A DNA stretch of 64,000 nt from Methanocellales archaeon (GTDB taxonomy: Archaea > Halobacteriota > UBA148 > JAUWXC01). The DNA lies in assembly GCA_030610945.1 (NCBI GenBank), contig JAUWQV010000003.1:62001-126000 (forward strand), in the 5' to 3' direction. The notes below the pieces were generated by a model. That model saw only the letters and a list, made by a program, of their open reading frames with translations, was not told the origin of the DNA and ran no database searches. Positions 9,294 to 18,848 of the stretch are shown in pieces; the stretch's first letter is position 1; each line of letters begins with the position of its first letter. The translations under genes were made by a program, and so were the position numbers.

Positions 9294-10013
9294 ATGGGGA
9301 AAAGAATTAAATCTCAGCGCAGGGGAAAAGGAACGCCAACATATAGGGCACCATCTCATAAATATAAGACAGAGCTTAAACACCCAAAGACGGGCGTGGG
9401 CGAAACTGTCAAGGGCAAGATTATCAGCATAGAGCACGACCCTGCCAGAACTGCACCAATCGCCAAGGTCATGTTTGAAAAGGGCAATAAGCAATACGTC
9501 CTTATACCAGAGGGCGTAGCAGTTGGCGATACGATTGAATGCGGCATATCCGCACAAATCAAGCCTGGAAATACATTGCCACTGGCAGAGATTCCAGATG
9601 GGGCACTTATATGCAATGTGGAGATTAGGCCAGGGTGTGGCGGTGCTCTTGTGAGGGCATCTGGCACGTATGCAATACTTACTGCACATGACGCTCACAA
9701 AACCATAATCCAACTACCAAGCGGCAAGACTAAGTGGCTAGACTCCAAATGCAGGGCTACAGTCGGCATTGTTGCAGGCGGAGGTCGAACAGATAAACCA
9801 TTCCTCAAGGCAGGCAAAAAATATCACAAAATGAAGGCACGAGCAGGGAAATACCCAACCGTAAGAGGTGTCGCGATGAATATAGTAGACCATCCGTTCG
9901 GTGGTGGAGGCTGGCAACATCCCGGAAGGCCAAAAACTGTGAGTAAGGGTGCCCCCCCAGGAAGGAAGGTTGGGTCTATAGGGGCACGGAGAACTGGAAA
10001 ACGGAAGAAGTGA
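9294..10013 (+). CDS. rpl2: Ribosomal protein uL2
   Basis: Core large-subunit protein, 239 residues from the ATG at 9294 ([13 protein letters not shown]). The ORF-track start at 9258 lies within uL23 and is rejected. [19 protein letters not shown] contains the conserved His-Gly region near the peptidyl transferase centre. [17 protein letters not shown] is the standard archaeal tail. uS19 begins 4 nt later. Confidence 0.98.
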   Translation: MGKRIKSQRRGKGTPTYRAPSHKYKTELKHPKTGVGETVKGKIISIEHDPARTAPIAKVMFEKGNKQYVLIPEGVAVGDTIECGISAQIKPGNTLPLAEIPDGALICNVEIRPGCGGALVRASGTYAILTAHDAHKTIIQLPSGKTKWLDSKCRATVGIVAGGGRTDKPFLKAGKKYHKMKARAGKYPTVRGVAMNIVDHPFGGGGWQHPGRPKTVSKGAPPGRKVGSIGARRTGKRKK

Positions 10014-10017
10014 TGAC

Positions 10018-10425
10018 ATGGCTGTTGAAACTAAGATACCCAGGAGAAAAGAGGCGTTCACATATAGAGGGCATACTCTTGATGAACTGAAAAAAATGAG
10101 ACTGGAGGAAATTGCTGAGTTACTGCCAGCGAGGGAGCGCAGAACCATCAAGCGAGGAATGCCAGAAACACACAAGAAATTGCTGGCTACTGTCAGAAAT
10201 GGCAAATCTGTAATCAGAACGCACCTGCGCGATATGATTATACTGCCAGAGATGGTGGGGCTGGAATTTGAGGTGCACAATGGCAAGCAGTTCATCAAAG
10301 TAAAAATTCAGCCAGAGATGATTGGGCACCACCTGGGAGAGTTTGCGCTAACGCGAAAAAAGGTTGTGCACGGAAGTGCTGGCATAGGTGCAACCAGATC
10401 GAGTAGGTACGTGCCATTGAAGTGA
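10018..10425 (+). CDS. rps19: Ribosomal protein uS19
   Basis: Small-subunit head protein of 135 residues, the normal archaeal length with its N-terminal extension ([14 protein letters not shown]). [14 protein letters not shown] and the C-terminal [14 protein letters not shown] are family hallmarks. It lies between uL2 and uL22 in the universal S10-operon order. Confidence 0.97.
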   Translation: MAVETKIPRRKEAFTYRGHTLDELKKMRLEEIAELLPARERRTIKRGMPETHKKLLATVRNGKSVIRTHLRDMIILPEMVGLEFEVHNGKQFIKVKIQPEMIGHHLGEFALTRKKVVHGSAGIGATRSSRYVPLK

Positions 10426-10429
10426 TAAG

Positions 10430-10891
10430 ATGTCAAAAGTTGATTATTCCATGAAGGCAGAAGCCGATATAACGGCAAAGGCCATGACCTATGAAGTACA
10501 CATGTCGCCAAAACACGCATTTGAGATATGCAGGGAACTGAGAGGAATGCATATAACCAAGGCAAAGGCCTTCTTAGAGGATGTCATTGTCATGAAGAAG
10601 GCGGTGTCCTTCAAACGTCACAAGATAGACGTCAGCCACAAACGTGGGCTAAAGAAATGGTGTGCCGGGCGATATCCGAAGAAGGCTGCCGCTGAAATAC
10701 TCAAGCTTATCGCCAATGCCAGGAGCAATGCTGAGTATAAAGGGCTAGACCCGGAGCGGATGAAAATTAAGCATATCGCCACCAAGAAGGGTCGCGTAAT
10801 TCCAGGAATGATGCCCAGGGCGATGGGGAGAGCGACTCCCAAAAATACCGAGACAGTAACAGTTGAACTCATCATAGAAGAGGCGAAATAA
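10430..10891 (+). CDS. rpl22: Ribosomal protein uL22
   Basis: Exit-tunnel protein, 153 residues, archaeal length. [16 protein letters not shown] and the beta-hairpin region [17 protein letters not shown], which reaches the tunnel constriction, are visible. It overlaps the uS3 start by one base, so the two are tightly coupled. Confidence 0.97.
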   Translation: MSKVDYSMKAEADITAKAMTYEVHMSPKHAFEICRELRGMHITKAKAFLEDVIVMKKAVSFKRHKIDVSHKRGLKKWCAGRYPKKAAAEILKLIANARSNAEYKGLDPERMKIKHIATKKGRVIPGMMPRAMGRATPKNTETVTVELIIEEAK

Positions 10892-11814
10892 TGGCCATCG
10901 AAAAGAAATTCGTTCAGGAAGGTCTGAAGAAATCCCGATTGCAAGAGTACTTTGCCAAAAGACTGAATAGAGTCGGCTATGGGGGAATGAAAATCACCAG
11001 GACGCCCATGGGTACGCAAATAACGATTTATGCGGAAAAACCAGGGATGGTTATCGGAAAAGGTGGAAGAACCATAAACGAGTTGACCAGAGAATTAAGC
11101 ACCAAATTCCAGATAGATAACCCCCAGATCGACGTACAAGAAGTCACAAAGCCAGAACTAAATGCACAGGTGATGGCGACCCGCCTGGCAAATGCACTGG
11201 AGAGGGGTTGGTACTTCAGAAAAGCTGGCCATTCTACGCTGCACCGAATAATGGATGCTGGAGCGCTGGGCTGCGAGATTATAATTTCCGGAAAGCTGAC
11301 AGGCCCAAGAAAAAGAACGGAGAAGTTATTAGCTGGATATATTAAACATGCTGGAGAACCGGTGGAGAGAATCGTTGACGAAGGTTTTGCCACTGCAATC
11401 AAAAAGTCGGGCATCATTGGCGTGAAGGTTAGAATCGTCCCGCCAGACGTGGAGCTGCCTGATGACTTCAAGATTGTAGAGGCTCCGTCAGAGGAAGTGC
11501 AGGTTGAAGAAAAACCAGAAGAGGAAAAAGCTAAAGAGAAGGCAGAGATATCCAAAGAAGACGTTGTTACAGCAGAAAAACAGCCTGAAGAAACGGCCGA
11601 AAAGGTGAAACCTGAGGCGGCGCCTGAAGAGGCAAAGCCGAAGGAGGAAAAAGTCGAGGCGCCCAAAGAAGAAGTTGCCAAAGTAGAAGAGCCTAAAAAG
11701 AAGCAGAAAGTCAAGGGTACAACCAAGAAAGCGAAAAAAGTGGCGAAAGTAGAGAAGAAGCCAGAAAAAACGAAGAAAAAACCTAAAACAAAAACCAAGA
11801 GCAGTGACAAATAA
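10891..11814 (+). CDS. rps3: Ribosomal protein uS3 with a long charged tail
   Basis: mRNA-entry protein of the small subunit. The KH domain ([16 protein letters not shown], near residue 52) and the C-terminal S3 domain end near residue 200. A Lys/Glu/Pro-rich tail of about 100 residues (many KPEE/KEEK units) follows, making 307 residues in all. Such tails occur in some archaeal uS3 but this one is at the long end. The antisense 260-residue ORF here is a shadow of this low-complexity tail. It overlaps uL29 by one base. Confidence 0.96.
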   Translation: MAIEKKFVQEGLKKSRLQEYFAKRLNRVGYGGMKITRTPMGTQITIYAEKPGMVIGKGGRTINELTRELSTKFQIDNPQIDVQEVTKPELNAQVMATRLANALERGWYFRKAGHSTLHRIMDAGALGCEIIISGKLTGPRKRTEKLLAGYIKHAGEPVERIVDEGFATAIKKSGIIGVKVRIVPPDVELPDDFKIVEAPSEEVQVEEKPEEEKAKEKAEISKEDVVTAEKQPEETAEKVKPEAAPEEAKPKEEKVEAPKEEVAKVEEPKKKQKVKGTTKKAKKVAKVEKKPEKTKKKPKTKTKSSDK

Positions 11815-12020
11815 TGGCAATTATACGACCTGACGAAATAAGAAAAATGACGCCCGATGAGAGGAAAGAGCAGATAACGAAGCTCAGCAGCGACCTCATC
11901 ATAGAGAGGGCAATGGCTTCTGCTGGTGGTGCACCAGAAAATCCTGGGAGGATTAAGGAGATGCGGCGCACGATTGCCAGAGTTAAAACCATTCAGCGAG
12001 AATTAGGAGAGGTAAAATGA
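11814..12020 (+). CDS. rpl29: Ribosomal protein uL29
   Basis: Two-helix large-subunit protein near the tunnel exit, 68 residues. [20 protein letters not shown] and the basic second helix [18 protein letters not shown] fit the family. The stop overlaps the next start (ATGA). Some euryarchaea carry aIF1 (SUI1) directly after this gene; here Rpp29 follows at once. Confidence 0.95.
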   Translation: MAIIRPDEIRKMTPDERKEQITKLSSDLIIERAMASAGGAPENPGRIKEMRRTIARVKTIQRELGEVK

Positions 12021-12280
12021 AAATTACGCCAAAAAATCTGATTTATCACGAGTTGATTGGACTCCCAGCCAAGGTCGTTGAGAGTACAGATCCAAGCCTG
12101 GTTGGAATTGAAGGAAACGTCACCGATGAAACGCGGAATATGGTCACCATTGAGCATGGCGGCAAGGAGAAAAAAGTGGCAAAAGCAAACGCAAGCTTTG
12201 TATTTGCCCTGCCCGATGCCAAGGTCAAGGTCAATGGCAGATTGTTAGTTTCCCAGCCAGAAAACAGGATTAGGGGTTAA
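12017..12280 (+). CDS. rnp1: Ribonuclease P protein component 1 (Rpp29/Pop4)
   Basis: Protein subunit of archaeal RNase P, which trims the 5' leader from pre-tRNA. The 87 residues form the Sm-like barrel: [21 protein letters not shown], then [19 protein letters not shown]. Its place between uL29 and uS17 is the conserved archaeal location. Length is normal. It overlaps uL29 by 4 nt and is followed after 3 nt by uS17. Confidence 0.94.
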   Translation: MKITPKNLIYHELIGLPAKVVESTDPSLVGIEGNVTDETRNMVTIEHGGKEKKVAKANASFVFALPDAKVKVNGRLLVSQPENRIRG

Positions 12281-12283
12281 AGC

Positions 12284-12610
12284 ATGGCGAGGGATATTGG
12301 ATTAGATGTAGCGGCACCAAAAAATGAATGTGCTGATATAAACTGCCCATTTCACGGCACACTGCCCGTACGTGGACAAATCATAGAAGGAAAAGTCGTG
12401 AGCTCTAAAATGGACAAAACAGCAGTTGTCCAGCGAGAGTTCACCAAATGGAATCCCAAGTATGGGAGGTACAAGAAAGTGCGGTCAAAAATTCATGTGC
12501 ATAATCCACCCTGTATAAATGCAAAGGATGGCGACGTAGTCAAGATAGCAGAGTGTCGTCCGCTGAGCAAGACGAAGAAGTTCGCGATAATAGAGGTTAT
12601 AAAAAGGTGA
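12284..12610 (+). CDS. rps17: Ribosomal protein uS17
   Basis: Small-subunit protein with OB fold, 108 residues. [23 protein letters not shown] is characteristic of archaeal/eukaryotic uS17, which carry this N-terminal extension. [21 protein letters not shown] closes the fold. It lies in the standard order before uL14. Confidence 0.97.
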   Translation: MARDIGLDVAAPKNECADINCPFHGTLPVRGQIIEGKVVSSKMDKTAVVQREFTKWNPKYGRYKKVRSKIHVHNPPCINAKDGDVVKIAECRPLSKTKKFAIIEVIKR

Positions 12611-12617
12611 TGTCAAA

Positions 12618-13016
12618 ATGAAGGGGCATAAAGCCAAGATTCCACGTTCCGTGCAAACTGGCACTTTGCTTGAGTGCGTAGATAATTCCGGTGCGAGGAT
12701 ACTGCAGATAATTGCCGTTAAGAATTACAGAGGTGTAAAAAGGCGGTACCCTAAGGCAGGCATAGGGGACTTGGTTATTGTCTCTGTGAAAAAGGGATCA
12801 CCCGAAGTAAGAAAACAGATTTTCCACGCGGTTGTCATCAGACAGAAAAAGGAACTTCGCCGTCCAAGTGGCATCAGGGTAAAATTTGAGGACAATGCAG
12901 CCGTACTCACCGATGAAAATGGCGAGCCAAAGGGAACTGAGATCAAAGGTCCGGTAGCGAGGGAGGCGGCAGAGAGATTTTCCAAGATTGCATCTGCGGC
13001 GACGACGATTGTGTGA
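12618..13016 (+). CDS. rpl14: Ribosomal protein uL14
   Basis: Large-subunit interface protein of 132 residues. [24 protein letters not shown] and [11 protein letters not shown] are universal uL14 signatures. [20 protein letters not shown] and the C-terminal [18 protein letters not shown] complete it. Normal length, 7 nt after uS17. Confidence 0.98.
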   Translation: MKGHKAKIPRSVQTGTLLECVDNSGARILQIIAVKNYRGVKRRYPKAGIGDLVIVSVKKGSPEVRKQIFHAVVIRQKKELRRPSGIRVKFEDNAAVLTDENGEPKGTEIKGPVAREAAERFSKIASAATTIV

Positions 13017-13030
13017 GGTAAAGAAAGGAA

Positions 13031-13381
13031 ATGACATCAAAACAACCAAGAAAACAGCGTAGGGAACGGGCGAAGGCGCCATTGCACAAGCGACAGAAGT
13101 ACTTGAGGGCACCCCTTAGCAAAGAGCTCAGAGAGAAATACTCCAAGCGAAATGCCCGCCCAGTCAAGGGTGATGTCGTGAAAGTAATGAGAGGGGACCA
13201 CGCTGGTACAGAGGGCAAAGTCCAGAGCATCGACCTTGCGCGAGGAGACATGACCATAGATGGAGTCACTGTCAAAAAAGCAGACGGCTCAGAGGTAGCA
13301 CGTCCGATCCATCCATCAAATGTTCAAATCACCAAATTATATCTCAAGGATAGACGTAGAGAGAAATGCTTGAAGAGGTAG
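13031..13381 (+). CDS. rpl24: Ribosomal protein uL24
   Basis: Assembly-initiator protein with a KOW motif (VKGDVVKVMRGDHAGTEGKV, around residue 45). 116 residues with the basic archaeal N-terminus KQPRKQRRERAKAPLHKRQ. Its short basic tail ends LKDRRREKCLKR. It sits between uL14 and eS4 as in most archaea. Confidence 0.97.
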   Translation: MTSKQPRKQRRERAKAPLHKRQKYLRAPLSKELREKYSKRNARPVKGDVVKVMRGDHAGTEGKVQSIDLARGDMTIDGVTVKKADGSEVARPIHPSNVQITKLYLKDRRREKCLKR

Positions 13382-13394
13382 GAGAAAAGTACAT

Positions 13395-14078
13395 ATGCAT
13401 CAAAAAAGAATTTCAGCGCCCACCGCCTGGCCAATAACCAGAAAGACCAATAAATGGGTAGTTACACCAAGACCTGGCCCACACAAGACGTGTATGCCAC
13501 TTGCCATTATACTGCGCGATGTGTTAAAACTGGGAAATAATATCAAAGAGGTTAAGCACATGCTAAATAACGGGCAGGTGCTCGTGGATGGCGTAGTCAG
13601 GCGAGACCATAGATTTCCAGTGGGAATCTTCGATGCAATCTCGATTCCCGCCACCAAGAAGCATTACAGGGTATTATTTGACTCAAAGGGGCGGTTTATA
13701 CTCCTGCCCATCAAGGATTCAACCCTGAAACTATACAGGATCAATGGTAAGACTGTACTCAAAGGGGGAAAAGTCCAGCTTAATTTACATGATGGCTCAA
13801 ATGCCATCGCCACCAACAAGTATCGATCCGGCGATTCCGTCGTGCTCGAGCTACCGCAGCGAAAGATAAAACAGCACCTGGAACGCAAACCAGGCAATCT
13901 AGCGATGATTACTGGTGGACGGCACCGGGGAGAGATTGGAAGTATCAAAGAGTTGAAGCTGCTCAGGAGTTCACAACCGAACATGATGACTATGAAGACT
14001 GACAAGGAATTTGAGGTTATAGAAAATTACGTTTGCGTCGTCGGCACCAAAAAGCCAGCGATTGAACTGGGAGAGTAG
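13395..14078 (+). CDS. rps4e: Ribosomal protein eS4
   Basis: Archaeal/eukaryotic small-subunit protein, 227 residues. It has an S4-type RNA-binding region (LGNNIKEVKHMLNNGQVLVDG), the central S4e domain and a C-terminal KOW-like GGRHRGEIGSIKEL. The end abuts uL5 with no gap. Length is normal. Confidence 0.97.
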   Translation: MHQKRISAPTAWPITRKTNKWVVTPRPGPHKTCMPLAIILRDVLKLGNNIKEVKHMLNNGQVLVDGVVRRDHRFPVGIFDAISIPATKKHYRVLFDSKGRFILLPIKDSTLKLYRINGKTVLKGGKVQLNLHDGSNAIATNKYRSGDSVVLELPQRKIKQHLERKPGNLAMITGGRHRGEIGSIKELKLLRSSQPNMMTMKTDKEFEVIENYVCVVGTKKPAIELGE

Positions 14079-14585
14079 ATGGCAGATATGAGACGTCCTA
14101 AAATCGACAAAGTAACAGTCAATATTGGCTTAGGAGAAGGAGGGCAGAGATTACTCAAAGCTGAGGATATCATGACGAAAGTAACAGGACAGAAACCAGT
14201 TAGGACAACCGCAAAGAAAACGATACAGGCATTCGAAATTAAAAAAGGAGAGCCTGTTGGGTGCATGGTAACACTCAGGAAAGACGCGGCAAAGAAATTC
14301 TTGAAATCTGCACTGGCGATAAAAGACAATATGCTGAATGATAGCCAGTTCGATAAAAGTGGCAATTTCTCCCTAGGTATTGAGGAACACACCGATTTCC
14401 CCAATATGCAGTACGATCCGGAAGTGGGGATATTTGGCATGGATGTTACTGTGGTCCTTAAACGACCGGGATATAGAATTGGCAAACGCAAGATTGGACT
14501 GCGAAAACTGCCCCGCAACCATAGATTGTCCAAGGAGGATGCGATTGCTTTTGTAAAAGAAGAGTTCGGAGTAGAGGTGGCATGA
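14079..14585 (+). CDS. rpl5: Ribosomal protein uL5
   Basis: Central-protuberance protein that binds 5S rRNA, 168 residues in the archaeal form. [18 protein letters not shown] near the N-terminus and [20 protein letters not shown] are family signatures. It starts directly after the eS4 stop and overlaps the uS14 start by 4 nt. Confidence 0.97.
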   Translation: MADMRRPKIDKVTVNIGLGEGGQRLLKAEDIMTKVTGQKPVRTTAKKTIQAFEIKKGEPVGCMVTLRKDAAKKFLKSALAIKDNMLNDSQFDKSGNFSLGIEEHTDFPNMQYDPEVGIFGMDVTVVLKRPGYRIGKRKIGLRKLPRNHRLSKEDAIAFVKEEFGVEVA

Positions 14586-14725
14586 CAGACAAGAAATTCG
14601 GACGAGGTGCACACTCCTGTAAAAGATGTGGAAGAAAACAAGGGTTGATAAGAAAGTATGGTATTTACCTATGCCGTCAGTGCTTTAGAGAAGTGGCACG
14701 CGATATGGGATTTAACAAGCATTGA
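14582..14725 (+). CDS. rps14: Ribosomal protein uS14 (zinc-binding type)
   Basis: Missed by the ORF track because it has only 47 residues. The ATG at 14582 overlaps the uL5 stop (ATGA). The product reads [15 protein letters not shown] and [15 protein letters not shown], with CxxC...CxxC zinc ligands and the conserved C-terminal helix. This is the short archaeal zinc-ribbon uS14, in its canonical place between uL5 and uS8. Confidence 0.96.
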   Translation: MTDKKFGRGAHSCKRCGRKQGLIRKYGIYLCRQCFREVARDMGFNKH

Positions 14726-14734
14726 GGAGATTTG

Positions 14735-15124
14735 ATGACGTTAGTAGATTCAATTGCAAATGCACTGGTAATAATTAAAAATGCTGAATACGCAGGGAAG
14801 TCCGAGTGTACAATACACCCAGCATCGAAGTTGATTAGTAACATCCTCAATGTCATGAAGGACGAAAGCTACATTGATGAATTCGAGTTCATCGATGACA
14901 AGGGAGGGAAATTTATCGTCAACTTACATGGCAAAATCAACAAGTGCGGGGCCATAAAACCGCGATATTCCGTTAAAAAAGACGAATTTGAAAAATGGGA
15001 AAAGAGATATTTACCAGCAAGAGATTTTGGAATCCTCATACTATCAACCCCTGAAGGGGTTATGTCCCATGAAGAGGCAAAGAAAAGAGAGACCGGGGGC
15101 GTACTTCTCGCGTACGTATTTTAG
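14735..15124 (+). CDS. rps8: Ribosomal protein uS8
   Basis: Small-subunit assembly protein, 129 residues from the ATG at 14735 ([11 protein letters not shown]). The ORF-track start is a TTG one codon earlier; the GAGGAG 8 nt before supports the [25 protein letters not shown] is the conserved C-terminal rRNA-binding region. uL6 follows directly. Confidence 0.97.
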   Translation: MTLVDSIANALVIIKNAEYAGKSECTIHPASKLISNILNVMKDESYIDEFEFIDDKGGKFIVNLHGKINKCGAIKPRYSVKKDEFEKWEKRYLPARDFGILILSTPEGVMSHEEAKKRETGGVLLAYVF

Positions 15125-15133
15125 GTGAAGATA

Positions 15134-15658
15134 ATGAAGGAATCTAAAAAGATAATACCAATCCCAGAAGGCGTGAACGTTGAAGTAGATGGGAGTGTCA
15201 TCAAGGCCACCGGCCCAAAAGGAGAGTTGCAACGCGAGCTTGTGTTCCCTGGAATTAGCATTGAGAAGAAGGGTAATGAAGTAGTAGTGAGCACTAACAT
15301 CGCCAGAAGAAGAGAACGAGCGATGGTAGGCACGTTTACCTCGCACATCAGGAATGTGATGGTGGGCGTAACTGAGGGGTTTGAACGTAAATTAAGAATC
15401 ATTTACTCGCACTTTCCGATACAGGTGAAGGTTACAGGCGATATAGTGTCAATTAGCAATTTCTTGGGAGAACGGAAACCAAGAAAGGCGAAGATGTTGG
15501 GCAATTCAAACGTCCAGGTTAGTGGTGATGAAGTAATCGTTACGGGTACGGACAAAGAGATGGTTTGTCAAACTGCCGCAAATATCGAGCAGGCAACCAG
15601 AATTAAGAGGTTCGATCCCAGAGTGTTCCAAGATGGGATATATGTAGTAGAGGAATAA
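15134..15658 (+). CDS. rpl6: Ribosomal protein uL6
   Basis: Large-subunit protein near the GTPase centre, 174 residues from the ATG at 15134, which has AGGTGA just before it. The track's GTG at 15125 is less likely. PIPEGVNVEVDGSVIKATGPKGEL in the first domain and FLGERKPRKAKMLG in the second are family signatures. Confidence 0.96.
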   Translation: MKESKKIIPIPEGVNVEVDGSVIKATGPKGELQRELVFPGISIEKKGNEVVVSTNIARRRERAMVGTFTSHIRNVMVGVTEGFERKLRIIYSHFPIQVKVTGDIVSISNFLGERKPRKAKMLGNSNVQVSGDEVIVTGTDKEMVCQTAANIEQATRIKRFDPRVFQDGIYVVEE

Positions 15659-15662
15659 AAAA

Positions 15663-16325
15663 ATGGACAAGACAATTAAGGGACTTCCTAAGGTAAAAGG
15701 AATGGGCAAAGCAAAATCTGATGCACTATACCAGGCAGGATTTACCTCTACAGAGAGCATTCAACAAGCCACACTAGATGACCTCGTGACCGTCAAGGGC
15801 ATTACTGCACCCCTAGCAAAAGATATCAAAAAGGCGGCAGGGGGGGCAAAGCCTATAGTTAAAAAGAAGGCATCAAAGGAAGTATCCACAAAGAAGAAGA
15901 CATCAAAGAAGACCGCAGCAAAGCCTGGCAAAGTGCTCTCGGATGTTAAAAAACGCCTCCTTAAGGTGAGAAAAAAGCAAAAAAGCAAAAAACCTGCCTT
16001 TAGGCACCATGATTCGCATAAGAAAAAGAGGGTTGGCGAGAGCTGGAGGCGCCCCAGAGGGATTCACAACAAGTTGCGTAGCGGAATAGCCGCGAAAGGT
16101 ACGCTAGTACAGATTGGATACAGAAGCCCCAATGAAGTAAGAGGACTGCATCCATCGGGCTATGAAGAGGTATTGGTACACAGGCCCAGTGATGTTGAAA
16201 AAGTCGATGCAACTATGCAGGCAATCAGGGTCAGCGGCAAGGTCGGTACCAAGAAGCGATTGGATATAGAAGAGATAGCAGAAGAGCTTGGTGTTAAGAT
16301 ATTAAATCCAATGAGGAAGGAGTGA
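15663..16325 (+). CDS. rpl32e: Ribosomal protein eL32 with an N-terminal helix-hairpin-helix extension
   Basis: eL32 is a large-subunit protein of about 130 residues in many archaea; this one has 220. The C-terminal part ([28 protein letters not shown] onwards) is standard eL32. The first 60 residues look like two helix-hairpin-helix units ([36 protein letters not shown]), followed by a lysine-rich linker. Similar extensions occur in some Methanosarcinales and haloarchaea. The extra domain probably binds rRNA; that is inference. Confidence 0.95.
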   Translation: MDKTIKGLPKVKGMGKAKSDALYQAGFTSTESIQQATLDDLVTVKGITAPLAKDIKKAAGGAKPIVKKKASKEVSTKKKTSKKTAAKPGKVLSDVKKRLLKVRKKQKSKKPAFRHHDSHKKKRVGESWRRPRGIHNKLRSGIAAKGTLVQIGYRSPNEVRGLHPSGYEEVLVHRPSDVEKVDATMQAIRVSGKVGTKKRLDIEEIAEELGVKILNPMRKE

Positions 16326-16326
16326 C

Positions 16327-16782
16327 ATGGCAGACCTATCCAACCAAAAAAGAATGGCCGCCGAGATTCTTGGAATTGGCGAAACACGGGTATGGATGGA
16401 TGGTGAGAGATTAGATGATATCGCCGCTGCAATTACGCGAGCTGATATCCGCACCCTAATTGAAGAAGGTGCCATCAAACGAAAACCCAAGAAAGGTGTT
16501 AGCAAGGGACGGGCGCGAGCTAGGATGACTAAACGCAAGTATGGGCATCGAAAAGGGCACGGCAGCAGGAGAGGTGCAAAAGGTGCCAGAACGCCAAAGA
16601 AAGAGCAGTGGATGAAGCGCATTAGAGCCCTCAGACAGAGACTGAGAACGCTCAGGGATGAGAGCACAATAGATGCAACTACATACCGCAAACTATACAA
16701 TAAAGCAAAAGGCGGGGAGTTTAGAAGCGTCGCACACCTAAACGCCCACCTAGAAAGCACAGGGATTATTAAGGAGACATAA
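16327..16782 (+). CDS. rpl19e: Ribosomal protein eL19
   Basis: Helical large-subunit protein that bridges the subunits, 151 residues. [20 protein letters not shown] at the N-terminus and [28 protein letters not shown] in the middle are clear family marks. Normal length. It lies between eL32 and uL18. Confidence 0.97.
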   Translation: MADLSNQKRMAAEILGIGETRVWMDGERLDDIAAAITRADIRTLIEEGAIKRKPKKGVSKGRARARMTKRKYGHRKGHGSRRGAKGARTPKKEQWMKRIRALRQRLRTLRDESTIDATTYRKLYNKAKGGEFRSVAHLNAHLESTGIIKET

Positions 16783-16783
16783 C

Positions 16784-17329
16784 ATGGCAAAAGGTCCAAG
16801 ACATCGGATTTCGTTCAGACGCAGAAGAGAGCACAAAACGAACTACTACCAGAGGCTTAGATTATTATTATCGCAAAAGCCACGAGTGGTAGTACGAAGA
16901 AGTTCGAGGCACATGATAGTGCAACTTATATCGCCCAGCGAGAGTGGAGATGTCATTCTGGCGTCGGCAACCTCGGCAGAGCTCCAAAAATTTGGATATG
17001 AAGGCGCGACCGGAAACACCCCAGCCGCATACCTAACAGGACTGCTATTCGGCCTGAGGGCACTGAAAGCAGGACATGGGAATGGCGTGCTAGATATTGG
17101 TCTGCACCCATCAAAGGTAGGCACAAGGATTTACGCCGCACTAAAGGGCACAATTGACGCTGGAATGGATGTCCCGCATAACTCATCCATACTTCCAAGC
17201 GATGAGCGAATTAAGGGAGAACACATTGCCAAGTATGCCAACGAGAAGGGGCTGAAATCAGATATGCCAGATCAGTTTGACAAGACTAAGAAAAAAATAT
17301 TGAGCGAATTCGCTAAAAAAGGTGAGTAG
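16784..17329 (+). CDS. rpl18: Ribosomal protein uL18
   Basis: 5S rRNA-binding protein, 181 residues. It begins [21 protein letters not shown] and carries [34 protein letters not shown] belongs to the rRNA-binding core. A C-terminal helical region of archaeal type completes it. It starts 1 nt after the eL19 stop. Confidence 0.97.
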   Translation: MAKGPRHRISFRRRREHKTNYYQRLRLLLSQKPRVVVRRSSRHMIVQLISPSESGDVILASATSAELQKFGYEGATGNTPAAYLTGLLFGLRALKAGHGNGVLDIGLHPSKVGTRIYAALKGTIDAGMDVPHNSSILPSDERIKGEHIAKYANEKGLKSDMPDQFDKTKKKILSEFAKKGE

Positions 17330-17334
17330 ATAGT

Positions 17335-17940
17335 ATGAAGTTTCGTGAAGAGACCTGGGTGCCAAAGACCAAACTGGGCAAAATGGTACAAGAAGGACAG
17401 ATTACCTCATTAGAGGAGGTGTTCGCCTCTGGACTACCCCTAAAGGAGGCTTTGATCATAGATACTTTGTTGCCAGAACTGGTGGATGAAGTTTTGGACA
17501 TCAACATGGTCCAACGGATGACGGATTCAGGGCGCAGGGTGAAGTTTAGGGCAACAGTTGTCGTAGGGAATAATGATGGCTACGTTGGTGTAGGGGTCGG
17601 CAAGGATGTGCAGGTAGGGTCTGCTATCAAAAAGGCAATCAGTGACGCCAAATTGAATCTTATTCCAGTCAAAAGGGGTTGTGGTTCCTGGGAGTGTGGA
17701 TGCCAACAGCAGCATAGCGTCCCGTTTGAAGTCAAGGGAAAAGCTGGTAGCGCCACGGTAACACTTAAGCCGGCACCACAAGGACTAGGGATAGCTGCGG
17801 GTGAAACCGCCAAAAAGGTACTGACGCTGGCGGGCATTAAGGATGTGTGGACTGAAACTAGTGGAAAAACCAGGACAACCTTGAACTTCGCCAAGGCCAC
17901 CTATGAAGCGCTTAAACAAACTGCGATAATGAGGCGTTAA
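17335..17940 (+). CDS. rps5: Ribosomal protein uS5
   Basis: Small-subunit accuracy protein, 201 residues. The dsRNA-binding-like N-terminal domain holds [24 protein letters not shown] and the C-terminal domain [29 protein letters not shown] is the usual archaeal cysteine-rich insertion. Normal length; uL30 follows after 1 nt. Confidence 0.97.
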   Translation: MKFREETWVPKTKLGKMVQEGQITSLEEVFASGLPLKEALIIDTLLPELVDEVLDINMVQRMTDSGRRVKFRATVVVGNNDGYVGVGVGKDVQVGSAIKKAISDAKLNLIPVKRGCGSWECGCQQQHSVPFEVKGKAGSATVTLKPAPQGLGIAAGETAKKVLTLAGIKDVWTETSGKTRTTLNFAKATYEALKQTAIMRR

Positions 17941-17941
17941 A

Positions 17942-18403
17942 ATGTATGCGATAATCAGGCTGAGGGGCCGCGTTAAGATCAAGCGAGAAGTAGAAGATAC
18001 ACTAAAAATGTTGCGCCTTAATAGAGTCAATCACTGCGCCGTGGTAGATGAAACGCCAAATTATAAGGGCATGATTCAAAAAGTGAAGGATTACGTAGCA
18101 TGGGGAAACATCAACGCAGACTCACTCGCCCTTATTCTCTGTAACAGGGGTGAACTTGAAGGGGGTGCGCCAATTACGGATGAATACGTGAAAGAAAACA
18201 CGAAGTGCAAATCAATAGAGGAGTTTGCCAAGGCGGTCTGCGAGAAAAAGGCATCACTCAAGGATATGCCAAGGCTTACACCTGTGTTCAGGCTTCATCC
18301 CCCGCGTAAAGGGCATAGGGGCATCAAGAAGACATTTCAACAGGGCGGAGCTCTTGGATCCTATGGCAAGGAGATTAACACGCTGATTAAGCAGATGCGG
18401 TGA
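17942..18403 (+). CDS. rpl30: Ribosomal protein uL30
   Basis: Large-subunit protein, 153 residues in the archaeal long form. [34 protein letters not shown] is the ferredoxin-like core, and the C-terminal [24 protein letters not shown] is typical of archaea and eukaryotes. Standard order before uL15. Confidence 0.97.
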   Translation: MYAIIRLRGRVKIKREVEDTLKMLRLNRVNHCAVVDETPNYKGMIQKVKDYVAWGNINADSLALILCNRGELEGGAPITDEYVKENTKCKSIEEFAKAVCEKKASLKDMPRLTPVFRLHPPRKGHRGIKKTFQQGGALGSYGKEINTLIKQMR

Positions 18404-18409
18404 TGGTAA

Positions 18410-18841
18410 ATGGTACAGCAGAAGACGAAAAAATATAGGGGCTCGAGAACCTTTGGCGCTGGCACACATAAGAACCGCAGGGGTGGTGGCAGCAGGGGTG
18501 GCAGAGGAAATGCAGGAGGGTGCAAACATCACTTTGTCAGGGCATTACAAGAGGGCAGACCTTTTGGAAAATACGGCTTCAAGCGACCCCTTAAAGTCAT
18601 CAGCAAAAAGGCAACCATAAATGTTGGTATGCTTGACCAGATTTCCAATGACCTGCTTTCTGCAAAAATGGCGAAAGAAAAAGATGGAACAATTCACATT
18701 GATATTGGCAAGATTGGCGCAGATAAGGTGCTTGGCGGTGGCAAGGTGACTAAAAAGCTTGTCATCACAGCAAGCGAATTTTCCGAGACCGCGAAGAGCA
18801 AAATAGAGAGCGCGGGTGGCAAATGCGTCCTCGCCAAATGA
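18410..18841 (+). CDS. rpl15: Ribosomal protein uL15
   Basis: Late-assembly large-subunit protein of 143 residues. The glycine/arginine-rich N-terminus (GSRTFGAGTHKNRRGGGSRGGRGNAGG) is diagnostic, and the C-terminal globular region GADKVLGGGKVTKKLVITA matches. It is followed 7 nt later by secY, as in nearly all archaea. Confidence 0.97.
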   Translation: MVQQKTKKYRGSRTFGAGTHKNRRGGGSRGGRGNAGGCKHHFVRALQEGRPFGKYGFKRPLKVISKKATINVGMLDQISNDLLSAKMAKEKDGTIHIDIGKIGADKVLGGGKVTKKLVITASEFSETAKSKIESAGGKCVLAK

Positions 18842-18848
18842 GGTGTAA

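Noticed and set aside
11028-11810. 260-residue antisense ORF across uS3
   Set aside because: It is the complement of the repetitive Lys/Glu/Pro tail of uS3; Phe/Leu/Ser-rich low complexity is expected of such a shadow.
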